Positions 10,723-21,000 of a stretch of DNA of 64,000 bases are shown piece after piece. A model generated the notes under the pieces. It was not told the DNA's origin. It was given only the letters and a program-made list of their open reading frames with translations, and did not search any database. The first letter of the stretch is position 1; each line of letters starts with the position of its first letter. The stretch lies in assembly GCA_037176705.1 (NCBI GenBank), contig CM073897.1, forward strand, positions 39,831,488 to 39,895,487, read 5' to 3'. The position numbers were made by a program, and so were the translations under genes. This DNA comes from Molossus alvarezi. Its lineage: Eukaryota > Chordata > Mammalia > Chiroptera > Molossidae.

Positions 10723-10943
10723 CCTTTTTTTTTTTTTTTAATATGTTTTTATTGATTTTTTTTTTTTTTTCTACAGAGAGAGAAAGGGAGAGTTAGATAG
10801 AAACATTGATTGGCTGCCTCCTGCACATCCCCTTCTGGGGATCGAGCCTGCAACACAGGCATGTGCCCTGACTGGGAATTGAACCTGGCCCTCTCAGTCC
10901 ATGGGATGATGCTCAATCCACTGAGCCACACTGGCCAGGCGTG
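10723..10943 (-). mobile_element. Ves SINE
   Basis: Reverse-oriented: poly-T tail at left, GAGAGAGAAAGGGAGAG, TTGGCTGCCTCCTGCACATC, head CTGAGCCACACTGGCCAGGC at right. TSD AGAAGTCATG at 10713-10722 and 10944-10953. Confidence 0.95.
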
Positions 10944-10953
10944 AGAAGTCATG

Positions 10954-11769
10954 TCTTCTTGATGACCTCCTCCAGCAACTAGTCTTGGCTTAGCCTCAGA
11001 TAAAGATTCAAATTAAAAAAATAAAAATTCCTAGGGAGTATGAGGTAAACTATTTGGCTTTGGGTAGTTTGCACTGAGATAAATACAATGTTTAAAATAT
11101 TTAAAAATATGCAGACCTATACATGCATATAAAATACATGTGAAGCCCCAGAATAGTTCAGTGACACTTAAATGTTCCATAATCATAGTTTACTATATAC
11201 CTTGGGTTGAGGAGAGATCAAAGGCGCAAAAAAAGGGGGGGGGGTAAAATGATCACTGCAATGGAGTTTAAATACAATAATGAAACATATAGAAGATACT
11301 GTGAGTTCAAAAAGGAGAGGAAAATTCAGTGAGGAAATGGTTATTTTCGGGGTAAACAGTTGCTCCTGATACTTCTCATTAAATCTTTCCATTATCCTCA
11401 TTGTAATGAGATGCCTGACTAGAAATACACTTTTGAAAAGAATTATTTATGAGTTTGGGGCAGCTATTCATTCAGCTTTTTTTTTTTTTTTTCTATACTG
11501 AATCTCATGATAATGATCTCATTCATTTAAATGTCACAACCCAAGAAGTATAAAAAGAATGAAGGCCTGAATGACTAATACAGTTAGGAACATTGTCCAT
11601 CATCATCTTCTCAGGAAAGGTCCTAGGCTTGCCTTAAAGAATGTAGCAGTGTTTTGTTTTGTTTTGTTTTTCTGTCAAGAATTGGTGACTGGAACTACTG
11701 GGAGAATAAAATGCTATTCTAAGAGAGGCATGATATATGTAGAGATATAGATATATGTATATACACACA
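10954..11769. other. no recognisable gene; homopolymer tracts
   Basis: Holds an A-run followed by about ten G near 11230-11246, a T15 run near 11478 and an ATATAG/ATACAC-rich patch at 11735-11770. Confidence 0.5.
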
Positions 11770-12397
11770 TACAGTCAATTCCTACCATTAGCAGTTGTTA
11801 TGCTCTAAAAAGTTACACAATTAAACTAGCAAACACTAAACCATTGCTTCAGGGGAGATACAGGGTAAGGTTCTTGTGAATCTCTGGTCACACATTTTCG
11901 TCAGCCGATTTAATATATAACCTTGTTTTATACCTGAAGTCATCTTTATTATATATCATTGATTCATCAACATTGAAGGTACAGCCAATAGCACTAACCT
12001 TTATACCCAAGCAAAGCTTGTCTAACATGTGCATTTTCTCCATAAGGCACATCACAACCTTCTTGTACTTAGAACACTTCATAGCTCTTGAGCACTACAT
12101 TTAGGGGCCATTTAAACAGTAAAATCACCAATAAAAAGCAAAAATGAGAAAGCATGGTCCTGAATAAACCATACAAGGCCGCACTTGTTTGCAGTCTGAG
12201 AGCTGAGAGAAGGCAGAGCCCTATCTTGTTCCACCTCAGCTGGGAGCATGCACAGCAGGTGGCAGCCTTTTCTCCACTCTGCACAGGTTCACAGATGACA
12301 GCAGTAAGTCAGCAATATTGATTTTGAGGTCACAAATTTTAGCTATTATGCAAATTAGTAAATACAGAATTGATAAATAACGAAGATACACACACTA
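11770..12397 (-). mobile_element. ancient non-autonomous DNA transposon, Tigger-like, near full length
   Basis: The stretch from TACAGTCAATTCCTACCATT (11770) to AAATAACGAAGATACACACA (ending about 12397) has degenerate terminal inverted repeats of the ACAGTCGAT..CGTTATT type. Interior phrases such as CATTGATTCATCAACATTGA, CCATAAGGCACATCACAACC, AGAGCTGAGAGAAGGCAG and TTTTGAGGTCACAAATTTTA match a widespread placental element I remember but cannot name with certainty. No transposase frame. Confidence 0.55.
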
Positions 12398-12438
12398 TTA
12401 AAATATAGTAATAGCCTGTACCAGCAATATAACTCCCG

Positions 12439-12478
12439 TCTCTCTCTCTCTTTCTCTCTCTCTCACACACACACACAC
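12439..12478. repeat. (TC)n-(AC)n compound microsatellite
   Basis: TC dinucleotides with one TTTC interruption, followed by seven to eight AC dinucleotides. Confidence 0.95.
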
Positions 12479-12778
12479 TACATTCTAGAATATTTTATCA
12501 TTTTAAGCATATTTAATTTGAAAATAATTTAAAACAATCTATTTCTCTATTATATTTACAATGAATAAAAGAGAGCGCTCTCACTACCTGATATCAAACT
12601 ATACCACAAGGTCATAATAATCAAAGCAGCATGGTACTGGCATAAAAACAGACATATAGATCTGTGAACCAGATAGCCCCAGAAATAAACCTACACCTTT
12701 ATGTTCAATAAATATTTGATAAAGGAGGCAAGAACACATACTGGGGTAAAGACAGGCTATTCAATAAATGGTGTTGGG

Positions 12779-13056
12779 CCCTGGCCAGTTTTGCTCGGTG
12801 GTTAGAGCTTCAGCCCATAGAGCAGAGGGTCCTGGGTTCAATTCTGGCCAAGGGTACATACCTTGGTTGCGGTTCATCCCCAGTCCAGGTTGGGGTCGTG
12901 TAGGTGGCAACCAATCGATGTGTCCCTCTCACATCAATGTGTCTTTCTCTCTCTCTCTGCTTCTCTCCGTCCCACTCTAGCTGAAGATAAATGTAAAAAT
13001 ATCCTTGGGTGTGGATTTAAAAAATAATAATAATAATATCTTTAAAAAATAATTTA
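12779..13056 (+). mobile_element. Ves SINE nested in LINE-1
   Basis: Head CCCTGGCCAGTTTTGCTCGG, GGTTAGAGC, TC tract, tail ATCCTTGGGTGTGGAT then (TAA)n-rich. TSD AATAAATGGTGTTGGG at 12763-12778 and 13057-13072; removing one copy restores the L1 reading order. Confidence 0.96.
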
Positions 13057-14216
13057 AATAAATGGTGTTGGGAAAATTGGACCAATATATGCAAAAAACT
13101 GAAACTAAACAGCTTCTTACACCATACACAAGAATAAACTCAAAATGGATTAAATATTTAAATGTAAGGTACAAAACCATAAATATCCTAGAAGAAAATA
13201 TAGATAGCAATATCTCAGACATTTTCATAGCAATATTTTATCTGATATATCTCCTTGGGAAGGAAAACAAAAAAGAAAAAAATAAACAAATGTAATTACA
13301 TTAAACTAAATAGCTTTTGCACAGCAAAGAAACCCATCAAAAAAAAAAAAAATGAAAAGACAACCCACTGAATGGGAGAACATATTCACCTATGATACAT
13401 CTGATAAAGGGTTAATTTCCAAAATTTATAAAGAACTTATACAACTCAACACTAAAAAAATCAAACAATCCAATAGAAAAATGAGCAAAGGACCAGAATA
13501 GACACTTCTCCAAAGAGGATATACAGATGGCCAATAGACATATGAAAAGATTCTCAATGTCATTAGTCATCAGTGAAATGCAAATTAAAACCACAGAAAC
13601 ATATCACCTCACACTTGTCAGAATGGCTATCATCAAGAAATCAACAAACAAAAACTGTTGGTGAGGATGTGGAAAAAAGGGAACCCTCATGCACTGTTGG
13701 TGGGAATGCAGACTGGTGCAGCCGCTGTGGAAAACAGTATGGCGTTTCCTAAAAATTTATAAATAAAACTGCCTTATGACCCAACTATTCCACTCCTGGG
13801 AATCGATCCAAAGACACCTGAAACACTATTTTGCAAGACTATATGCAACCATGTTCATTGCAGTGCTATTTACAATAGCCAAGATCTAAAAGCCGCCCAA
13901 GCACCCATCAATAGATGAGTGGGTAGAAAGCTGTGGTATATTGACACATGGAATACTAGTCAGCTGTAAAAAAGAAGGAAGTCTTTCTTTTGGGACATCA
14001 TGAATGGACGTGGAGAGCATTATGCTAAGTGAAATAAGCCAGACAATGAAAGGGGAGGGAGTACCATATAATTTCATTTGTATGTGGATTCCAATGAACA
14101 ACATAAACTAAGCAACAAAGAAACTAAACATAGAAACAGAATCATAGCAACATAGAACAGACTGGCAATTCTCAGAGGTGAGGGGGCTGGAGGGGCTAAG
14201 TGAAAAATGTGAAGGT

Positions 14217-14293
14217 GCCCTGGCTGGTTTGGCTCAGCGGTTGGAGCATTGGCCTGTGGACCAGAGAGTCCCGGGTTCGGTTCCCGCTAAGGG

Positions 14294-14338
<45 letters not shown>

Positions 14339-14362
14339 AGGAAGGAAGGAAGGAAGGAAAGG
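14217..14362 (+). mobile_element. Ves SINE 5' half fused to a microsatellite
   Basis: Head GCCCTGGCTGGTTTGGCTCA through TCCCGGGTTCGGTTCCCGCT, then instead of the usual GGGCATGTACC body the sequence becomes (GGCA)n and (GGAA)n. Imperfect TSD: GAAAAATGTGAAGG at 14202-14215 and GAAAAAGGTGAATGG at 14363-14377. Both Pol III boxes remain, the 3' half is gone. Confidence 0.85.
14293..14361. repeat. (GGCA)n then (GGAA)n microsatellite
   Basis: About eleven GGCA units (to about 14336) followed by about six GGAA units. Open frames on both strands here only translate the repeat. Confidence 0.97.
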
Positions 14363-14623
14363 AGAAAAAGGTGAATGGATTTAGAAGAAGAAGAACAAAA
14401 ATCCCATGAACATTGACAACATTGTGGTGATTGCCAGAGGGAAAGGGGGTGGGGGAGGTGAAGAGGGCAAAGGGGGATAAATGTGATGGAAAAAGACTTG
14501 ACTTTGGGTGGTGAGCACACAATGCAGTATGCAGATGATGTGTTACAGAATTGTACACTTGTAACCTGTGTGGTTTTATTTATCATTGATACCCCAATCA
14601 ATTCAAAATAAAAGAGGGTGCTC

Positions 14624-14984
14624 GATATAGTCAAGGATGTTGCTCAAACTCACTAGCTGTGGTTTGTAATCCCATTGGAAGTTTTCTAGCAATTATCACA
14701 CTCTCTAAGGTACTGTGTAACTTAAAGAGGGAAGAGGGAATAACTCTTGGGATGGCTTAATATAATATTTGGTATTCTGTTTCATAGAATTTGACCTGTA
14801 TCTTAACTCCCAATCTGTTCTCAGCATTACAGTTTAAAGGCTGCAAAGCAAAGAGATGTGATTCAATTGCATTGGTTTGTTTGCTTTTTGGGGAAGTTGG
14901 GTTAGCAAAGGTTACTTGATTTTTGTTTTGTTTTAATCAGTATCCTAAGGAAAGACACTAGGAATATTTCATGCCTATTGTATC
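14624..14984. other. no recognisable gene or repeat
   Basis: Unremarkable AT-rich sequence after the L1 TSD, with a TTTTG-rich patch near 14918-14936. Confidence 0.5.
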
Positions 14985-15310
14985 ATTGAGCTATTGGTGT
15001 GCAACAAAACATCCCCCAAATCATCAACGACTGAAAACACCAACTGCTTATTCTCACTCAATGTGTTCTGGTTGGTTGGGGTTCTTCTGGGCTCAGGTAG
15101 GCAGGTCAGCTTTAGGGTCAGATAGCAGGTTGTTCTGCTTCGAAGTGCGGTGGGAGGGTCAGATAAAGTGGCTCTGGCCCACACAGGTCTCATCTTCTGG
15201 GCAATCCAAGGCTAGGGCAGACGTGCCAATGGAGAAGCAGAAATACCCAAGGCCTCTTAAGGACTGGGCTTGGACTGCTCACAGGGCTCAGCCCAAAGTT
15301 CATGAGTAGA
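14985..15310 (+). repeat. ancient mammalian interspersed repeat, unnamed
   Basis: Shows the order CTATTGGTGTGCAACAAAAC, CTGAAAACACCAACTGCTTA, GGGTTCTTCTGGGCTCAGGT seen in a common placental repeat (normally GTAACAAACCACCCCAAAA, then GGCTTAAAACAACA). The same pattern recurs at 31515-31930. The 112-codon frame here is within the repeat. Confidence 0.45.
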
Positions 15311-15734
15311 TGTTTACTCTTCAGAAGAAGCAACTGCAAATTATAGGGGAAAGGATGTGGCTACAGGGAGTAATTCAGCTGGCACACCTGCTATTGTTTG
15401 ACCCCAAGCTAATACTAATTAATATCTTAACAGATGTAATGCTTTTTATTTCCTTGCCTCACCTCTTTATCTCTCTCTTTTAATTATGTGTATTATGTCA
15501 ACTATGTGATGGGGATCTTGAGGATTAGAGTCTAAAAGTAAGTTGTCAAAGTTACTCAGAAAAGGAAAGATTCAGCAGTCACGTGAAGGATCCCAACTTC
15601 AGACCTGAGCTCTTGACCACCATACTAGTTTGTCAAAGGAGATGCCGACTGCAGAGTAGGGCCTGAAATCAACCCCAGATTTGCCTTTCTTCAAAACTCA
15701 TAATGCCACACATCTATGGTATAAGAGAGTAGTG
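15311..15734. other. no recognisable gene or repeat
   Basis: Ordinary AT-rich sequence. Confidence 0.45.
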
Positions 15735-16145
15735 TTTATTGCCCATCACCCAATGTTAGAATATGAACTCTAAGACACAGGTTCAGTCTCTGTGAACCCT
15801 GCTGTATCTCCTAAACAGCAAGAAGTGTGTTTGGCCCTAGCCAGTGTGGATCAGTGGTTAGAGCGTTGGCCTGTGCACCAAAGGGTTTCAGGTTCAATTT
15901 TCGGTCAAGGGCATGTACTTGGGTTACAGATTTGATCCCTGGTCCCAGTCAGGGTGTGTACTGGAGGCAACCAATTGATGTGTGTCTCTCACATCAATGT
16001 TTTTCTCTCTCATCCCTTCCCTCCCTCCCTCCCTTCCACTCTATCTTAAAATCAATGAAAACTTATTCTCAGGTGAGGATTTACAACAAAAAAGTGTGTT
16101 TAGAACATAGCAAGATATCTATAAATATTTGCTGAATGAATGAAC
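15735..16145 (+). repeat. L2 3' end split by a Ves SINE
   Basis: Left of the SINE: GTCTCTGTGAACCCTGCTGT and CTCCTAAACAGCAAGAAG. Right of it: TAGAACATAGCAAGATATCT and ATAAATATTTGCTGAATGAA. Together they match the decayed L2 terminus. Confidence 0.65.
15833..16091 (+). mobile_element. Ves SINE
   Basis: Head GGCCCTAGCCAGTGTGGATC, body GGTCAAGGGCATGTACTTGG, TCCC-rich tract, tail ATTCTCAGGTGAGGAT. TSD AAGTGTGTTT at 15823-15832 and 16092-16101. Confidence 0.96.
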
Positions 16146-16667
16146 GAACAGCCCACCGAGGCAGGGTTTCTACAGTGTATAACCTTTGAAAAAAGACTGC
16201 TGTGATTTTATAATGAATGCAGGATCTACGAATCATTACTTCTGTGACTTGGAGAAAATTAATGTTTAACAGCTTCACTTTTCTCTGAAATGATGAGCAG
16301 ACTGTCAAGGTCTCACAAAACAACTTTCATTTTTGACAGTTTCGTGGCTAATTGGAATTCCAACATCTGGCCTCTGGAGTGCAGCCAAGAACTGGGAATA
16401 TATCAACAGAGAGCCAGTGTGTGGTTTCTGACCACATGCATTCCAACTACGTTTTCTGGATCCATTTATAGCTTCTCTTAAAATGGAGAACTGCCATTCA
16501 CAAGGAACCTTCCTCCTTCCCCTCTCCACCTGCAGCCATTTTCTCTTGCTTCACTCGATGTGTGAGATGCAATTACTCTAATTGCTAGCAGTCACTGTGG
16601 CCAGTAGACGTGAGCGGTAAGCTGGCTTTCAGCTAGACTTTAGGCATCAGATAGAGTCTGTTTTGCT
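16146..16667. other. no recognisable gene or repeat
   Basis: Overlapping 60-80 codon frames on both strands lack family resemblance. Confidence 0.45.
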
Positions 16668-16680
16668 GCTACCATTCCTT

Positions 16681-16910
16681 TTTTTTTTTTTTTAATTTTT
16701 GTTTTCTTTATGGATTTTTAGAGGGAGAGGAAAGGAGAAGGAGAGAGAGATAGAAACATCAATGAGAGAGAACATCAATTGGCTGCCTCCTGCATACCCC
16801 TCATTGGGGATTGGGGCCACAACCTGGGCATGTGCCCTGACCAGGAATCAAACTGGTGACCTCTTGGTGCAGGGGTCGACGCTCAAACACTGAACCATGT
16901 GAGCCGGGTT
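16681..16910 (-). mobile_element. Ves SINE
   Basis: Reverse-oriented with TTGGCTGCCTCCTGCATACC and CTCTTGGTGCAGGGGTCGAC, head ACTGAACCATGTGAGCCGGG. TSD GCTACCATTCCTT (16668-16680) and GCTACCATCCCTT (16911-16923). Confidence 0.95.
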
Positions 16911-16954
16911 GCTACCATCCCTTAATTGGCATTATAGGTGGTCATGGGAGAGAA

Positions 16955-17340
16955 TGGGTATTAGTTTTCCAGGTCTGCAGCAGCGAAGTTCCAAAGACTG
17001 TGGATTAAACAAAAGAAACTTATTGTCTCAGAGTTCCTGGGCAAGGAGTCTGAGATCAAGGGGTTGGCAGGGTTGATTTCGTTCTGAAGACTTTCTCCTT
17101 GCTTGTAGATGGCTGTATTATCCCTGTGAATTCACATCAATCTTTCTTCTGTATGCATTCGTGTTTGTCTTTGAATTTTATTTTTTATAAGGACACCAGT
17201 CATCTTGGAATAGGTTTCACTCTAATAGTATAATTTAACCATAATTACTTCTCTAAATACATTCTGTGGTACAGAGGGTTAGGAGTACAACCTATGAATT
17301 TGGAAGGGTCACATTGAGCTCGTAACTGGGAGTCATATAA
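16955..17340 (+). repeat. ancient mammalian interspersed repeat, unnamed
   Basis: Characteristic order: GTATTAGTTTTCCAGGTCTG, CAAAAGAAACTTATTGTCTC, GAGTCTGAGATCAAGGGGTT, TATAAGGACACCAGTCATCT, TTAGGAGTACAACCTATGAA. Known in many placental genomes; I do not assign its name. Confidence 0.6.
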
Positions 17341-18058
17341 ATGAGGAGAACAAGAAATTCATTATTTATGTTTGTTAAAGATGCTTCCTCTATACTTCTT
17401 AGCTCTGACAAGTAGAGCTACTCTTTGAGCATAAGACTAAAGTTATCAGAACCAACCAATCATTGGAAATGGAAAATCCCTCCTTAGAGCAGGTGTATGG
17501 TTGGGTGGATATGGGGGTAGGTGTTCACTAAATATTGAAAACCACTTTGAGGTCTACCACACAGAGCCCCATTTAGAAATTCAACAGTAACAGTTATAAC
17601 TGTGAAATAATGGCAAGAATTCTTATTACCAACCCCTTCTGTCACAAATTACAATCGTCTCTCCTCTGCATAATCTGTTTCCTAGCTTTGAGTTCATCTT
17701 CTATTTTCAACAAGAATACAATTCATATTTTTCTCTATAGCTGAGTGTGTTGAAAATACAGGCTGCCTCCTTGTTTCTAGCAGCCTTATATATTTGTTAT
17801 GTAACGACTGAACAATGCGACTGTTGCAATGAGGCTCTATCTCACTGTTGCCTTCCAGACTGACATCAAACCCTTCTCTGGAAAAATATCTTCTAGGTTC
17901 ATCCTTTCAACTCATCTCCCAAGGATTAGAAAGCTGGCCTGATGAACCTCCCTAGCTGATCCCATGCTGTGATTCTTCCTCATTTAGTATTTGAACTCCC
18001 TGATTTATATGTAAAAGTTAGGTCCCAGGAATCTTGCTGCTACTTAGCATGATTTTTT
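17341..18058. other. no recognisable gene or repeat
   Basis: No supported feature. Confidence 0.5.
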
Positions 18059-18070
18059 AAAAGCATAAAT

Positions 18071-18492
18071 ATCTTTGTCTTGTTCCCGTTCATAATGGAA
18101 ATGCTTACACAATGGAGTACTATGCAGCTGTAAGAGAGAAAGATCTCTTATCCTTTGAGACGACATGGAGGGACCTAGAAAGTATTATCCTAAGTGAAAC
18201 AAGCCAAACAGAGAAAGACAAGTATCATATGATCTCACTTATTTGTGGAATATAATGAACATAACAGTCTGAGGAATGGGTTAGTCCCAGAGACATGGAA
18301 GTGGGGTACAGACTGACAATCCCCAGAAGAGTGTGTGGGGGGAGATAAACCATAGAACTTACATGCATGTATGCATTAACAATGGACATGGCCCACAAAG
18401 CTGGGTGGGGAGGGAGGGGGACGGGGAATCATTGGGGAAAAAAGGAGAAACATCTGTAACAAAAATAAATTAATTAAAAAATAAATAAAATA
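18071..18492 (+). mobile_element. short LINE-1 3' end with apparent 5' inversion
   Basis: From about 18110 the plus strand is the ORF2 end and 3' UTR (ACAATGGAGTACTATGCAGC, ATCCTAAGTGAAACAAGCCA, then a G-rich stretch and AAAAATAAATTAATTAAAAA). The first 35-40 bases (ATCTTTGTCTTGTTCCCGTT ...) instead match the reverse complement of an upstream ORF2 segment, the twin-priming signature. TSD AAAAGCATAAAT at 18059-18070 and 18493-18504. Confidence 0.85.
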
Positions 18493-18519
18493 AAAAGCAT
18501 AAATAAAAATCAAGTAGTT

Positions 18520-18648
18520 TTGGGGGTGGCAACCAGTCGAAGTGTCTTTCTCACATCGATGTTTCTTTCTCTCTCTTCCTCCCTCTCTCCCTCCTGCTCT
18601 ATCTAAAGATAAATGCAAAAATGTCTTCTGGTGAGCATAAAAAAAAAA
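18520..18648 (+). mobile_element. 5'-truncated Ves SINE
   Basis: Starts within the body at GGGGGTGGCAACCAGTCGAA, TC tract, tail GTCTTCTGGTGAGCAT and A-run. TSD AATCAAGTAGTT ends at 18519 and 18662. It landed in the A-rich tail region just downstream of the preceding L1. Confidence 0.9.
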
Positions 18649-18959
18649 AAAATCAAGTAGTTAGTTTCATTCTTTTAAAAATATGAAATTTCCTATTTAC
18701 TATCACATTTTTTATATTGACCTTGTATGTATATTTTTAATATTTACTATAAATATTAAAAACAATTTGTCTTTTTGAGTCTCATCTGTCATAATTCTGG
18801 GGCTTAGAACTCCACAGGTGTTTACAGGGTGATTGAAATCCCATAGTTTATTCTGAAGCTAAGTGCACGAATTATTCAGTCCCAGTGATTTTCTGTATTT
18901 CATTGTCTGCCACATGTTAGGATTGATATTTCGGGAGTTGGAACTTTCAGTATGTTAAT

Positions 18960-19145
18960 CAGAAGTCAGCAAACTGTGGTCTAGGCCAAATCTTTACCAG
19001 CCTGCTGATTTTTGTCAATAAAGTTTAATTGGAGCACAGCCATGTCTATTTGTTTAAATAGAATGGAGTCGTTGAGAAAGAGACTGCATGCCTATAAGAC
19101 TGAAATATTTACTGCGTCTTTAGAGAAGTTGGCCAATTCCCATGT
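18960..19145 (+). repeat. ancient hAT-type DNA transposon relic
   Basis: GTCAGCAAACTGTGGTCTAG, CAATAAAGTTTAATTGGAGC, ACAGCCATGTCTATTTGTTT and ACTGAAATATTTACTGCGTC follow the order of a common element with GGCAAACTACGGCC..TTATTGGAACACAGCC. Exact family not assigned. Confidence 0.6.
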
Positions 19146-20430
19146 TATATTAAAAAATAAGTAAAAGGCTACAACAAATATGACCATCTCTAGTTTCATC
19201 ATATCTGTTTAAACAACCAAGTAGTCATAGACTCTAATTGGAACTATTTTCATTTTTAACAATAGTTGATGCCTTTAAAGAATTTACTGCATTTACTTCT
19301 TTGCCATAAGCTTTTAAGGTCCATTTGTACAGATATGTTATTGTCAATGAAGTGCATTTTGTCTAAATAATATGTATTTAAACAGAAACTGTGTCGATGT
19401 AGCTCCAACAATATGATTTCTATGCATACAATGAAATGCTGTTTTTATATTTTTGACTTTTATATTTTAATTAATTGTATTTTTTTTTTTTTTTTTTTAC
19501 TCTTTCAGTATTGATTTTGTCTGGAGGAGAGCACTGAGCTGTAAACTGAGGGGTAAGTGACACTGCTTTCATTAATATGAAGCATTTTTATAAAGTACAT
19601 AGTCTGGCTCCCTGGCCCTCAGAACGATGATTTATGGGGATTAAAATATTCTATTCTCTTCCTGCAGATGAAGTACCTAAATAAATACTTTATCTTTTAT
19701 ATTCTCACACTGAATGACATGAAAGGTAAAATAGTTCAATCTGCAAAGTGGCAAAATAAGGGAGTTAAATGGTTTAGAGAACACCCTATGTGTTGTCATT
19801 AGTTACATTTTACAGAAAAATAAGGGTCCATATAAATAAAGGGAAGAAAAATGGGAAAACTAACTTGAGAGGAACTATGGATTGTCAATTCCTATAAAAA
19901 GTGTAATTTTCTTAGATTTTACATATTTTTTAAATTCATCACACTTCATGAAAACTGTGGAACGTCTCTGAAATTCTCATATGGCTTAGAAATGTGGAAA
20001 TGAATGATGCATTTTTGTTATAGGATTGGAATGGGATGAAGTATTTCATTTCTTTTATGCATCAAAGTAATAACCTCTTGTCAGAAAATGTTAAATTTCC
20101 CAATATTGTAGCATGCACATTTAATAATTGACTTTAATTTTATCTGGGAGTTCATTTAAAACTAAGTATTTTTTGAGATTTTATTTAATAATTTTAATGG
20201 CAGGTGACATTTTTGTTGTTATTTGTGTAGTATCCAAGTTAAAATAATCACAATTGCAAAGTCTCAGGTTTTATCATAAACCAGTGAAAGTCTACTTTCT
20301 TTCCTAATAAATAACTTAGATGTTCTGAGGATATATACTCTCTATGGATCTATGGAACTTAGCCGAGAAGCAATATCACAGGAATAATTTTATTCTTGAC
20401 AATAAATTAGATGGGTTATTCAAGAGGAAT
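19146..20430. other. no recognisable gene; poly-T near 19480-19499
   Basis: AT-rich. The T-run could be the tail of an unrecognised minus-strand retroelement, but no body is recognisable beside it. Confidence 0.45.
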
Positions 20431-21000
20431 TGTTGGTGTTAGGGTTTTGTTTGGGCCAATGATATGGGCTTGTGAAAGAATTCGTAACTGAACAAGGAGA
20501 AAAAAGGGTGGATATTTATTAACTTTCCCCATAACCTGGGAAAGGACCCTTGCACTGACCCTTACAAGGGCCACAGAAATTAGGTGAGTTGCTTTTTATT
20601 GGAAGGGGTTCTATTTTAAGTCACACAGATGCCAGGGTTCAGTGTCTTTGAGGGATTTTGGTTTGTTGATTCTACAGGAGACAGTCCAGCCTATGCTGGG
20701 GCAGGTAGGCGGGTCTATCATATCCTCTGTAGCTTGTGAAATATGCTTGGGATAAAGAGAAAAAGGAATTTCACCTGAAGGACTTGCAAAGAATTGGAAA
20801 AAGGAAGATTTGTTTGAATGGGGAAGGGAAAGGGAAGTTTCTATTCATGAGAGACTCTTTGGTGTGAATTACTTTTGAGATGCTAAAAAAGGCTTGGGAG
20901 AGTCTGGTCCTTATCTGTTTTACTGTTTGGGTAGAAAGACAGTTTGAAGTTGCAGACACCAGCCATCTCAGTGTTTAATTACCAGGCGCTTCTCATAAAT
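20431..21000 (-). repeat. possible solo LTR of an old endogenous retrovirus
   Basis: A block with its own composition opens TGTTGGTGTTAGGG and carries AGAATTCGTAACTGAACAAG, GGATATTTATTAAC (AATAAA on the minus strand) and CCTTACAAGGGCCACAG. This is the look of an antisense LTR, but no TSD and no internal retroviral sequence are seen. Confidence 0.35.

Larger units (their letters stand above)
12581..14606 (+). mobile_element. 5'-truncated LINE-1 (ORF2 C-terminus plus 3' UTR) with TSD
   Basis: Begins inside the ORF2 C-terminal region (CATAATAATCAAAGCAGCAT, GGTACTGGCATAAAAACAGA) and runs through typical L1 phrases (GAGGATGTGGAAAAAAGGGA, CACTGTTGGTGGGAATGCAG, GAATACTAGTCAGCTGTAAA) into the 3' UTR, ending CAATTCAAA before an A-rich end. 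Flanking direct repeats AATAAAAGAGAGCGCTC (12564-12580) and AATAAAAGAGGGTGCTC (14607-14623) agree at 15 of 17 positions, so this is one insertion. Two Ves SINEs are nested in it. Many stops and indels; no coding potential. Confidence 0.93.

Noticed and set aside
14196..14634. Frames of 115-120 codons with repeated Ala-Cys-Leu-Pro or Gly-Arg-Gln-Ala
   Set aside because: Translation of the GGCA/GGAA microsatellite inside a SINE.
14971..15309. 112-codon plus frame as a gene
   Set aside because: Lies within an ancient repeat family whose pattern recurs at 31515-31930.
20431..21000. Endogenous retrovirus with coding capacity
   Set aside because: Only an LTR-like block is seen; no gag, pol or env frame flanks it.
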